In this document: positions 1 to 7,576 of the stretch, piece by piece
How the letters are laid out: the number at the start of each line of letters is the position of its first letter
How positions within the stretch are numbered: position 1 is the stretch's first letter
Assembly: GCF_004297185.1 (NCBI RefSeq)
Contig: NZ_PGCL01000003.1
Location: forward strand, 124,001-188,000
Origin: Methanofollis fontis
Lineage (GTDB): Archaea; Halobacteriota; Methanomicrobia; Methanomicrobiales; Methanofollaceae
DNA: 64,000 bases
Direction of reading: 5' to 3'
Program-made: the position numbers and the translations under genes
Notes under the pieces: generated by a model
What the model was told of the DNA's origin: nothing
Databases searched by the model: none
Seen by the model: the letters and a program-made list of their open reading frames with translations, nothing else

Positions 1-94
1 CAGTATTGTGGATTTTACGGGATGCCCATGCCCCGATGACGATCAGAGTGATGAAGTAGAGTGCAACGATGGCCGCCGTCACCGGCTCGATCAT
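1..94 (-). CDS. Sodium/solute symporter, N-terminal fragment (runs off left edge)
   Basis: Only the first 31 codons are inside the window. They encode an acidic start, one hydrophobic helix (about residues 6-24) and a W-A-S-R-K loop, which resembles the first membrane segment of sodium:solute symporter (SSS) permeases. The ATG overlaps the stop of the upstream 35-residue gene (ATGA), so the two are translationally coupled. The substrate cannot be told from this fragment. The family call rests on the short N-terminus and on the linked small accessory gene. Confidence 0.6.
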   Translation of the reverse strand, partial: MIEPVTAAIVALYFITLIVIGAWASRKIHNT

Positions 95-198
95 TCACCC
101 CCCTCCCTGAATACGAGCGCCCATGCAAAAAGGGCAATGATGACTCCAAGGAAGGCGGTTCCAACGATGTAACAGGTTTCACAGGGTAAGCCGATCAT
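91..198 (-). CDS. Symporter small accessory protein (35 aa)
   Basis: This ORF encodes 35 residues with a single hydrophobic helix (about residues 10-29) and ends in Arg-Glu-Gly-Gly-Glu. Its stop overlaps the start of the symporter gene. Methanogens commonly carry a membrane peptide of about 35 residues ending in Gly-Gly-Glu directly before SSS permeases, annotated as symporter small accessory protein, and this one fits in size, ending and position. A TATA-like box lies about 30 bases upstream, so the mRNA probably has almost no leader. How it acts on the permease is not known to me. Confidence 0.6.
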   Translation of the reverse strand: MIGLPCETCYIVGTAFLGVIIALFAWALVFREGGE

Positions 199-224
199 AC
201 TACCATGACAATGTGTGTCATGCC

Positions 225-236
225 AACATATAACAT
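225..236 (-). promoter_or_regulatory. TATA box of the symporter operon
   Basis: On the minus strand the sequence reads GTTATATG. It is placed so that initiation about 25 bases downstream falls near 200-205, just before the ATG at 198. The rest of 237-439 shows no gene. It lies between this promoter and the end of the ilv operon. Confidence 0.45.
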
Positions 237-439
237 GATCGGCAGATCCCCTCTCAGCCATATGGCAGGACGGGATCAGGGATGGGCGTCATCAGCGTCG
301 TGAGGCACTCTTTGTGGGCGCCTTCCGGCATTCCTCCGGCGATCCGCCGCCGTGCCCGGGACCATCACCCATGCACCCGCGCTCGGAACGGTCCTCACAG
401 CGACTCTGAGAGGGAGGGGTCTCCCCCCCACACAAACCC

Positions 440-943
440 CTAATTCTGGGATTTCGAGGACTTCGAGCCCCGGATCAGGGCGATCTTCCCGGTCCTCACG
501 AACTCCCGGATCCCGTACTGGCGCAGGAGTCCCTCCAGGGCATCGATCTTGTCGCTGTCGCCAGTCACCTGGAGGATCACGCTCTTCGCCCCCACATCGA
601 TGATATGGGCCCGGAATATGCTTGCGATCTGCATCACCTCTGCCCGGCTCTCACCGGGTTCGGCCGTCACCTTGATCAGGGCGAGTTCACGCTCGACCGT
701 GCTCCGCTCCGTAATATCTGAGACCTTGATGATGTCGATGAGCTTGTTCAGCTGCTTCTTCACCTGCTCGACCTCGGCGTCGTCCCCGAGCACCACAATC
801 GTCATCCGGCTCATGCCGGGTTCCTCGCAGGTGCCGACGGTGAGGCTCTCGATATTGAAGCCCCGGCGGGAGAAGAGGCCGGCGACGCGTGAGAGCACGC
901 CGGCCCGGTTCTCCACCAGCACATGGAGCGTATGGGGCTTCAT
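440..943 (-). CDS. ilvN: Acetolactate synthase, regulatory small subunit
   Basis: This 167-residue protein has an N-terminal ACT domain (about residues 4-78, with the N-R-A-G-V-L-S-R-V-A-G-L-F and F-N-I-E-S-L-T-V-G signatures) and the acetolactate synthase small-subunit C-terminal domain (about 85-160). It is the regulatory subunit that activates IlvB and confers branched-chain amino acid feedback control in valine, leucine and isoleucine synthesis. The start overlaps the stop of ilvB by four bases. It is the last gene of the cimA-ilvB-ilvN operon. The length is normal for the family. Confidence 0.95.
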   Translation of the reverse strand: MKPHTLHVLVENRAGVLSRVAGLFSRRGFNIESLTVGTCEEPGMSRMTIVVLGDDAEVEQVKKQLNKLIDIIKVSDITERSTVERELALIKVTAEPGESRAEVMQIASIFRAHIIDVGAKSVILQVTGDSDKIDALEGLLRQYGIREFVRTGKIALIRGSKSSKSQN

Positions 944-2613
944 GCCTGCCTCCTCCCGATCATCTCGTTGATCGCCGCTCCGGCAGGCACCATCGGGAAG
1001 ACATTCGCCTCCCGGTCGATCCTGAAGTCCAGGACGAACGGCCCGTCCGATTCGAACGCCGCCTGCAGGGCCGGACGGACATCCTGGCGGTCCTCGACGC
1101 GGATACCGTCGACGCCATAGGCGCGGCCGATGCCGACGAAGTCCACCGGCGGGAGTTCGGTGTAGGAATACCGCCGGTCATAGAAGAGCTCCTGCCACTG
1201 CCGCACCATCCCGAGGTACATGTTGTTGAGGATGACGATCTTCACCGGGATGCGGTACTGGGCGACCGTGCCGAGCTCCTGGATGTTCATCTGGATGCTC
1301 CCGTCCCCGGCCACGTCCACGACCGTCTCCTCCGGTCGGGCGAAATGGGCACCGATCGCCGCCGGGAAGCCATAGCCCATCGTGCCGAGTCCGCCGGACG
1401 AGATCCAGGTCCGAGGGCGCCGGAAACAGTAGTGCTGCGCCGCCCACATCTGGTTCTGCCCGACCTCGGAGACGATGATCCCCGAACTCCCGAGGAGGTC
1501 GCTCATCTCCTGCAGGATATATGCGGGAGAGAGGGTGTCCTCCCCGTCGGAATGGGCGGCAGCGGACGCCTTCCAGCGGTGCACCCGTTCGAGCCAGCCG
1601 TCGCGCCCGTCCTGTCCTGCAAGGCGGTGGGTGATCGCCTCCAGGATCCGCCGGGCGTCCCCGACGATCGGGATATCGGCCGGTTTGTTCTTGCCGATCT
1701 CGGCCGGATCGATATCGATGTGGATGATCCGTGCATTCGGGGCGAAGGCATCGAGTTTCCCGGTGACCCGGTCGTCGAACCGGACGCCGACGGCGATGAG
1801 CAGGTCGCACTCGGTGACGGCATAGTTCGCCGCCTCGGTGCCGTGCATCCCGATCATGCCGAGGTTGAGGGGGTGGTCGCAGGAGAGCGCACCGAGCCCC
1901 ATCAGGGTGGTGGTGACCGGGATCACCATCAGTTCGGCAAGCCGCCTCACCTCCTCCGAGGCGCCGGAGGCGATCACGCCCCCGCCGACATAGAGGAGAG
2001 GGCGTTCGGCCTCGCCGATGAGGGCGACTGCCTTCTCGATCTGGAGGGCGTGCCCCTCATAGGTCGGCTGGTAGCCCCGGAGGCGGTGGCTGCCGACCGG
2101 CGGGGCCTCGGTGAGCTGGGCGGTCATGACGTCCTTGGGGATATCGATGAGCACCGGCCCCTGCCGTCCGGTGCCGGCGATGAAGAAGGCATCGCGCACC
2201 GTCTGCGGCAGGTCTTCAGCCCGTTTCACCAGATAGTTGTGCTTGGTCACCGGCATCGTGATCCCGGTGATGTCCGACTCCTGGAAGGCGTCGTTGCCGA
2301 GCATGGAGGTGGGCACCTGACCGGTGATGGCCACGAGCGGCACCGAGTCCATATAGGCGGTGGCGATGCCGGTGACCAGGTTGCAGGCGCCGGGGCCTGA
2401 GGTGGCGAGACATACACCGACCCGGCCGGACGCCCGTGCATACCCGTCGGCGGCGTGGGCGGCCGCCTGTTCGTGCCGTACAAGAACATGCCTCACGGGT
2501 GCATCGTAGAGTTCGTCGTAGACCGGCAGGACCGAGCCGCCGGGGTAGCCGAAGATCGTCTCGACCCCCTCGCGCTGCAGGCCCTCAATCAGCAGTTTCG
2601 CTCCTGTTTTCAT
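940..2613 (-). CDS. ilvB: Acetolactate synthase, catalytic large subunit
   Basis: This 557-residue thiamine-diphosphate enzyme makes acetolactate or acetohydroxybutyrate from pyruvate (plus 2-oxobutyrate). The N-terminal TPP-binding region carries the catalytic Glu (R-H-E-Q-A-A-A-H-A-A-D-G-Y-A). The middle domain is about residues 190-325. The C-terminal domain has the ThDP/Mg motif beginning G-D-G-S-I-Q-M-N and ending in I-L-N-N. The start overlaps the end of cimA and the stop overlaps ilvN, so the three genes are tightly coupled. CimA would supply citramalate toward 2-oxobutyrate for the isoleucine branch. Confidence 0.96.
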   Translation of the reverse strand: MKTGAKLLIEGLQREGVETIFGYPGGSVLPVYDELYDAPVRHVLVRHEQAAAHAADGYARASGRVGVCLATSGPGACNLVTGIATAYMDSVPLVAITGQVPTSMLGNDAFQESDITGITMPVTKHNYLVKRAEDLPQTVRDAFFIAGTGRQGPVLIDIPKDVMTAQLTEAPPVGSHRLRGYQPTYEGHALQIEKAVALIGEAERPLLYVGGGVIASGASEEVRRLAELMVIPVTTTLMGLGALSCDHPLNLGMIGMHGTEAANYAVTECDLLIAVGVRFDDRVTGKLDAFAPNARIIHIDIDPAEIGKNKPADIPIVGDARRILEAITHRLAGQDGRDGWLERVHRWKASAAAHSDGEDTLSPAYILQEMSDLLGSSGIIVSEVGQNQMWAAQHYCFRRPRTWISSGGLGTMGYGFPAAIGAHFARPEETVVDVAGDGSIQMNIQELGTVAQYRIPVKIVILNNMYLGMVRQWQELFYDRRYSYTELPPVDFVGIGRAYGVDGIRVEDRQDVRPALQAAFESDGPFVLDFRIDREANVFPMVPAGAAINEMIGRRQA

Positions 2614-4097
2614 CTCTTCTCCTCAAGCAGTCTGTTCATCCCGGACACCATCGCCTCGACGCTCCCCATGATGATATCGGTCCGCGCCCCGTGGGAGGTG
2701 ATCATTCGCCCCTCCCTGCTCAGGCAGACCGAGACATCGACGAGTGCATCGGTGCCGCCGGTGATGGCGTCCACCCGGTAGTCCTCGAGCCTGATGGCGG
2801 CCACGTCCGATACGGCCCTGCGCAGCGCCTCGACGGCGGCGTCCACCGGGCCGTTGCCGGTGGCAGCACAGGTCACCTCCTCGTCCTTGACGGTCAGGGT
2901 GACCGATGCCGTCGGGATGACATTGCTACCAGATATGACCGTCACCTGTTTTAAGGTGATCACCGGATGGCGCACGATCTCCATGACGGCGTCGGCGACG
3001 GCCATCAGGTCGGCATCGGTGACCCGCCGCCCCTCGTCGCCGATGATCTTGACGCGGGAGACGATCTCGCCGACCTGTGCGTCGGTGCAGGCATAGCCAA
3101 GTTCCTGCAGGGCGGCCCGCACCGAGGCGCTCCCCGAATGTTTGCCGAGGAGGATGCGCCGGGTCCGCCCGACCTGCTCGGGCCTGATGGGCTCGTAGGT
3201 GCTGGCATTCCTGAGCACGCCGTGGGCGTGGATCCCGCTCTCATGCGTGAAGGCCATCTCCCCGACGATCGCCTTGTTCACCGGGAGCGGCACGCCGGTC
3301 ATCTTCGAGACCGCCGCCGAGAGGGCGTAGAGCCCTTCGGTCCTGACCCCGGTATCGACCCCGTAGAGGGTCTCCAGGGCCATCACCATCTCCTCGAGGG
3401 GGGTGTTCCCCGCCCGTTCCCCGAGGCCGTTCACGGTCACGTGGGCCGACGAGGCTCCCGCCTTCAACGCCGCAAGGGTGTTGGTCAGGGCCATCCCCAG
3501 GTCGTCGTGGCAGTGGATGGAGAGGGGGGCGAAGAGGAGGGGGGGCACCGCCTCCGCCACCCGTTCGGGCGTCAGGATGCCGACGGTGTCGCAGTAGCAG
3601 AGGCGGTCCGCCCCACGCTCCACCCCTTCCCTGAAGAGGTCGGCGAGGTACGCCGGGTCGGCGCGGGAGGCGTCCTCCCCGGAGAGTTCGACGACGAGCC
3701 CGCGCTCCTTTGCATACTCAACGGCCGTCAACGCCATTTCCATGACATCCTCCCGCCTCTTCCTGAGTTTGGCGCTGATGTGCAGGTCGGAGACCGGCAC
3801 CACCAGGTGGACACAGTCGGCGCCGTTGTCGGCGGCGTGGTCGATGTCCAGCGGCAGGGCTCGCACAAATGTCGCAACCTCGGCAGAGAGTCCGGCATCG
3901 GCGATCATCCGCAGGGCCGTGCGCTCGCCGTCCGATGCAGCGGCAGAACCGGCTTCAACCGTGGCAACGCCGAGATCGGAGAGCATCGATGCAATTTCAA
4001 CCTTCTGATCAGGTTTCAACGAGACGCCGGGTGTCTGTTCGCCGTCCCGTAAGGTCGTGTCAAAAAAGCGGATCTTATCGACAAATAAAGCAATCAC
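2610..4097 (-). CDS. cimA: (R)-citramalate synthase, LeuA/CimA family
   Basis: This protein has 495 residues. The HMGL-like TIM barrel spans about residues 8-270, with D-T-T-L-R-D-G-E-Q, the metal-site H-C-H-D-D-L-G-M and G-E-R-A-G-N. The C-terminal LeuA regulatory (allosteric) domain spans about 375-490. Overall it resembles the methanogen citramalate synthase of the MJ1392 type more than isopropylmalate synthase, and the operon with ilvBN fits 2-oxobutyrate and isoleucine supply. Acetyl-CoA and pyruvate are the expected substrates. The only workable in-frame start is GTG at 4097. A separate ATG at 4101 opens an eight-codon out-of-frame ORF that overlaps it. LeuA remains an alternative. Confidence 0.85.
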   Translation of the reverse strand: MIALFVDKIRFFDTTLRDGEQTPGVSLKPDQKVEIASMLSDLGVATVEAGSAAASDGERTALRMIADAGLSAEVATFVRALPLDIDHAADNGADCVHLVVPVSDLHISAKLRKRREDVMEMALTAVEYAKERGLVVELSGEDASRADPAYLADLFREGVERGADRLCYCDTVGILTPERVAEAVPPLLFAPLSIHCHDDLGMALTNTLAALKAGASSAHVTVNGLGERAGNTPLEEMVMALETLYGVDTGVRTEGLYALSAAVSKMTGVPLPVNKAIVGEMAFTHESGIHAHGVLRNASTYEPIRPEQVGRTRRILLGKHSGSASVRAALQELGYACTDAQVGEIVSRVKIIGDEGRRVTDADLMAVADAVMEIVRHPVITLKQVTVISGSNVIPTASVTLTVKDEEVTCAATGNGPVDAAVEALRRAVSDVAAIRLEDYRVDAITGGTDALVDVSVCLSREGRMITSHGARTDIIMGSVEAMVSGMNRLLEEKR

Positions 4098-4134
4098 TCA
4101 TAGTGATACCACCGTCATCATATCGACGGCGAGT

Positions 4135-4145
4135 GCATAAAAAGA
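4135..4145 (-). promoter_or_regulatory. TATA box of the cimA-ilvB-ilvN operon
   Basis: The minus strand reads CTTTTTATGC here. Initiation about 25 bases downstream would give a leader of about 20 bases before the GTG start. A GGTGGT sequence near 4109-4114 could be the ribosome binding site. Confidence 0.5.
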
Positions 4146-4407
4146 TTTGTGATGGGAAGGGGTTTTCCTCTGATCGTACTCACCACGAAGAGGGGGCGGC
4201 AGAACACCGCCCGCATCTCCTCTCCCGGTCCATGCATCAATCCTGTCCTTCGGGGGGGTGCTCCCCTCCCGGCGGAGGCGAACCGCAGGCGAGAGGGGAG
4301 TTCAGGAAGGGTGAAAACGCTCTTTGGACAGATATTTCCGGCAATAACAGCAGCCCGGATCAATTAATCACAATGCCGGAACCCTATAAAAAAGGGGAAT
4401 GACCGAA
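4146..4407. other. Non-coding gap between cimA promoter and DUF4013 gene
   Basis: No convincing gene is visible on either strand. The gap holds a perfect six-base-pair inverted repeat with a seven-base loop at 4194-4212 (GGGCGG...CCGCCC). It also holds a T-run on the minus strand near 4387-4394, just after the DUF4013 stop, which is a plausible archaeal transcription stop. Confidence 0.4.
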
Positions 4408-5094
4408 TCACGCCTCAGCACTGTCATAGATCAGCGTGAAGTAGCGCGCCTCGAAGACCCCGAGGAAGGGCCCGATCAGCACCGCAACGATCAGGATGAG
4501 CAGCATCGAGAGGATCCAGCCGACGACCGGGATCAGGGCCAGGGCGACCGAGATGATGGTCACGACGATCAGGAAGAGCATGATCGCAACGAAGAGCACG
4601 ATCCACATGATGATGAGGGCAAGGATGTAGTTTACCCATCCGATCCTGCCGATATGGGCCATGATGGCACTGATATTGAAGGCCTCGCCGAAACTGTCGG
4701 TCCTCGCAAACCGGATCAGCGCCATCATGGCGACGAGCGAGAACAGGAAGAACAGGATAAACCCGATGATCATGCCGAGGTCCATCGCTGCCGATCCGGC
4801 ACCGCTGCCCGCATCGATCAATGCCCCGGCGCCGCCCAGAAACATGAAGATGATCATGGGAATCAGGAAGTAGATGATGCCGACGATGAACAGCTTGATA
4901 CCATTGACGAACATCTCCACCCAGTTCTCAAGCGGGGGAAGCGTTGATTCGCCCTTATAGATCTTCCACTGAAATCCTCCCCAGAGCGGGAAGATGATCA
5001 TGCTGATGAACAGCAGCAGCCATTTACCCCACTGGCCGAAGAGGCCGTTTCTGGTGTACTCATACGAGTCACCGAGCATTTTTCCAAATTCCAT
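4408..5094 (-). CDS. DUF4013 multi-pass membrane protein (copy 1)
   Basis: This protein of about 228 residues has five to six hydrophobic segments and an N-terminal signature (F-G-K-M-L-G-D-S-Y-E-Y-T) shared with the neighbouring paralogue at 5242-5898. Both match the DUF4013 family, common in methanogens and of unknown function. A GTG lies four codons upstream (5106), but the ATG at 5094 aligns with the paralogue's start and has GGTGA before it. A conserved segment N-I-S-A-I-M-A-H-I-G-x-I-G-W-V near residue 145 is nearly identical in both copies. Confidence 0.8.
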   Translation of the reverse strand: MEFGKMLGDSYEYTRNGLFGQWGKWLLLFISMIIFPLWGGFQWKIYKGESTLPPLENWVEMFVNGIKLFIVGIIYFLIPMIIFMFLGGAGALIDAGSGAGSAAMDLGMIIGFILFFLFSLVAMMALIRFARTDSFGEAFNISAIMAHIGRIGWVNYILALIIMWIVLFVAIMLFLIVVTIISVALALIPVVGWILSMLLILIVAVLIGPFLGVFEARYFTLIYDSAEA

Positions 5095-5223
5095 TGAATT
5101 CACCACACAACGAACAGGTGAGGATACACAACGGCAGAATTTAAGCGCATCGGTTTCATCCGGGTAAATGCAGGTAAATTAACCATGCAATAGAAAAATT
5201 ACAAAGAATTTGCAGCGTTCAGA

Positions 5224-5240
5224 CACAAAAAGAAAAAAAG
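5224..5240 (-). terminator. T-rich terminator after DUF4013 copy 2
   Basis: Directly after the TGA of the gene ending at 5242, the minus strand carries seven T, one C and five more T. This is a typical archaeal oligo-T termination tract with no hairpin. Confidence 0.55.
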
Positions 5241-5241
5241 A

Positions 5242-5898
5242 TCAGGCAGGCGCCGGAGCGCTGTCATAGATCATGGTCACGTAGCGGGCGGCCAGGATGG
5301 AGAATGCCGGCGTGATGATGATGCTCAGGAGCCAGCCGATGAACGGGATGATGCCGAACACAAGGCTGACCACGAAGAGGACCACATAGAGCACGATCAC
5401 GGCAATGATGTAGTCCACCCAGCCAATCGAACCGATATGCGCCATGATCGCCGAGATGTTGAAGGCCTCGCCGAACGCACCGGTGCGTGCAAGCCGGATA
5501 CCGCCGAAGATGGCGATCAGCCCGATGATGATTGACAGCACAATGATGATGAGCAGACCGATCAGCGCCGTGCCGAATGCCGCTCCAATCACCGCATCAG
5601 AGCCGCCGCCGCTCATCGCAACGGCGAACGCCCCGCCGAAGAAGATGAGCGCCACGATGATCAGGGGGATCGCATAGATCAGTTCCGCGATAAAGAGCTT
5701 CAGGCCGTCGATGAAGAGTTTGCCCCAGTTCTCAAGTTCTGGCGCCGGATCCTTGCCGCGATAGATCTCCATCATATATCCCATGATCAGGGGGAAGATG
5801 ATCGAGCAGATGATCAGGAGGACCCATTTCATCCATTTACCCCATATGGCCTCCTTTGTGTACTCAAAGGAGCTGCCAAGCATTGAACCGTAATCCAC
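5242..5898 (-). CDS. DUF4013 multi-pass membrane protein (copy 2)
   Basis: This 218-residue membrane protein is paralogous to the gene at 4408-5094, sharing the start motif, the N-x-A-I-M-A-H-I-G region and the closing A-A-R-Y-V-T-M-I-Y-D-S-A. It has five to six hydrophobic helices. The start is GTG, preceded at ideal distance by GGAGGTGG (about 5904-5911). A TATA box lies near 5943-5952. The two copies have separate promoters and are separated by about 150 bases. Their function is unknown. Tandem duplication is the simplest origin. Confidence 0.8.
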   Translation of the reverse strand: MDYGSMLGSSFEYTKEAIWGKWMKWVLLIICSIIFPLIMGYMMEIYRGKDPAPELENWGKLFIDGLKLFIAELIYAIPLIIVALIFFGGAFAVAMSGGGSDAVIGAAFGTALIGLLIIIVLSIIIGLIAIFGGIRLARTGAFGEAFNISAIMAHIGSIGWVDYIIAVIVLYVVLFVVSLVFGIIPFIGWLLSIIITPAFSILAARYVTMIYDSAPAPA

Positions 5899-5942
5899 AG
5901 TAAACCACCTCCAGGGTGTATATTCCGATGTAAACGTGCCCT

Positions 5943-5952
5943 GATATATATC
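5943..5952 (-). promoter_or_regulatory. TATA box of DUF4013 copy 2
   Basis: The minus strand reads GATATATATC. It is followed by a leader of about 20-30 bases with a strong GGAGGTGG ribosome binding site before the GTG start. Confidence 0.5.
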
Positions 5953-5957
5953 TGCCG

Positions 5958-5990
5958 GAAAAAAGAGAACAGAACGGGGAAAATTCCCCG
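5958..5990 (-). terminator. Hairpin plus T-run terminator of purH
   Basis: A perfect 16-base palindrome (CGGGGAAAATTCCCCG, 5975-5990) begins 17 bases after the purH stop. On the minus strand it is followed by a T-rich stretch ending in six T. Confidence 0.65.
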
Positions 5991-6007
5991 AAAAACCCTG
6001 ATATTCT

Positions 6008-7492
6008 TTAGTGCCTGAAATAGCGCACGCCGGTGAAGACCATTGCGATATTCAGGCGGTTTGCGGCCTCGATGACCTCTGCATCCCTGATCGAACCACC
6101 GGGCTGGACGAGGGCCGTGGCACCGGCCGCCGCCGCCACCTCCATGGTGTCAGGGAAGGGCAGGAAGGCGTCTGAGGCCACGACGGTGCCCGTGACCGGG
6201 GAGCGGGCCTTCTCGACCGCAATCCTGGCCGAATCGACGCGGTTCATCTGGCCCGCCCCGATGCCGACCACCGCACGCCCGGTCGCATAGATGATCGCAT
6301 TGCTCTTGGTGTGCTTGCAGACCTTCATCGCAAACCGCATCGCCCTGACCTCCTCCTCGGTGGGTTCGCGTTCTGAGACCACCTGCCAGTCCTCCTCAGG
6401 CACGGGTGTGCGCTGGACGAGCACGCCGCCGTCGATGCTCCTGACCTCGTCGGCCTCGGTTCGCTCCGGGAGGACGAGCACCCGCATATTCGGTTTGCTC
6501 CGCATGGTCTCGATCGCATCGGGCGAAAAAGACGGGGCCACGATCACCTCGACGAAGGTGCCGCAGATCTCCCCGGCAAACGCCGCATCCACCTCACGGT
6601 TCACGGCCACGATCGAGCCATAGGCCGAGACCGGATCGACCTCGCGTGCGGCGATATAGGCCTCCAGCACATCCTCGCCGAGGGCCACGCCGCAGGGGTT
6701 GTTGTGCTTGACGATCACCGATGCGGGCTCCTCGAACTCGCGCAGCAGGGAGACGGCGGCGTCCACATCCAGGTAGTTGTTGTAGGACATCTCCTTGCCC
6801 TGCAGGGGCACCTGCCCGGCAATCCCGGTCTCGCCATAGACGGCGGCCCGCTGGTGGGGGTTCTCGCCGTAGCGGAGTGAACGCCCGTTCCTGAACTGGA
6901 ACGAGTAGGTCTCCGGGAACTCGCCCTCCAGAGAATAGAGGTAGTTGGCGATCGCCGCATCGTAGGCGGCCGTGCGGGCAAAGACCTTCCGTGCAAGGGC
7001 AAGCCGCTGCTCATAGGTGAACCCACCGTGTGCCGCCGCTTCGGCCACCTTCGGGTAGTCGGCCGGATCGACGACGACGGCGACATACTTGAAGTTCTTT
7101 GCCGACGCCCGGATCATCGCCGGACCGCCGATATCGATGAACTCGATCAGGCGGTCGAGGTCCAGGTCCTCGCCGGCCATCTGCTCGAAGGGATAGAGGT
7201 TGACGACGACGATCTCGATCGGGTTGATCGAGAGGTCCTTCATCACCGCACCGTCGATCTCCGGGCGCCCGAGGAGACCGCCGTGGATGCGCGGGTGCAG
7301 GGTCTTCACCCGACCGTCCATGATCTCCGGCGAACCCGTATACTCTGAAACCTCTACAAAATCGATCCCTGCCTCTTTCAGGGTTTTTCCTGTCCCCCCG
7401 GAGCTGATGATGCGATAGCCGTTCTCAACAAGCGTCTGCGCAAGGTCAGCAATACCCGTCTTGTCCCAGACCGAGAGAAGTGCCCATTTCAT
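6008..7492 (-). CDS. purH: Bifunctional AICAR formyltransferase / IMP cyclohydrolase
   Basis: This 494-residue protein has an MGS-like IMP cyclohydrolase domain (about residues 1-150, S-S-G-G-T-G-K-T-L region) followed by the AICAR formyltransferase domain. Catalytic signatures are present: C-K-H-T-K-S-N-A-I, H-N-N-P-C-G and the R-Y-G-E-N-P-H-Q segment. It catalyses the last two steps of purine synthesis. Many methanogens use PurP and PurO instead, so a bacterial-type PurH is notable though known in this order. The frame stays open upstream to 8218, but that part is antisense to the next gene. The ATG at 7492 gives the canonical N-terminus and lies about 25 bases from a TATA box. Confidence 0.95.
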   Translation of the reverse strand: MKWALLSVWDKTGIADLAQTLVENGYRIISSGGTGKTLKEAGIDFVEVSEYTGSPEIMDGRVKTLHPRIHGGLLGRPEIDGAVMKDLSINPIEIVVVNLYPFEQMAGEDLDLDRLIEFIDIGGPAMIRASAKNFKYVAVVVDPADYPKVAEAAAHGGFTYEQRLALARKVFARTAAYDAAIANYLYSLEGEFPETYSFQFRNGRSLRYGENPHQRAAVYGETGIAGQVPLQGKEMSYNNYLDVDAAVSLLREFEEPASVIVKHNNPCGVALGEDVLEAYIAAREVDPVSAYGSIVAVNREVDAAFAGEICGTFVEVIVAPSFSPDAIETMRSKPNMRVLVLPERTEADEVRSIDGGVLVQRTPVPEEDWQVVSEREPTEEEVRAMRFAMKVCKHTKSNAIIYATGRAVVGIGAGQMNRVDSARIAVEKARSPVTGTVVASDAFLPFPDTMEVAAAAGATALVQPGGSIRDAEVIEAANRLNIAMVFTGVRYFRH

Positions 7493-7513
7493 GATCACGG
7501 TATGGCATGCAGA

Positions 7514-7526
7514 CATCTTATATCTT
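7514..7526. promoter_or_regulatory. Shared TATA region between purH and the divergent PP-loop gene
   Basis: The sequence CTTATATC reads as a TATA box on both strands (GATATAAG on the minus). For purH, initiation would be at or next to the ATG at 7492. For the plus-strand gene it would fall near 7545. This supports the start at 7577 rather than 7502. Confidence 0.5.
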
Positions 7527-7576
7527 TCAAGGGGACGATCACACCCCTTATCCGCCTCCACGCCGCACCTGATTAT

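Noticed and set aside
889-2400. 503-codon open frame on the plus strand
   Set aside because: It is fully antisense to ilvB, which has all family motifs. It arises from GC-rich codon bias and has no recognised domain.
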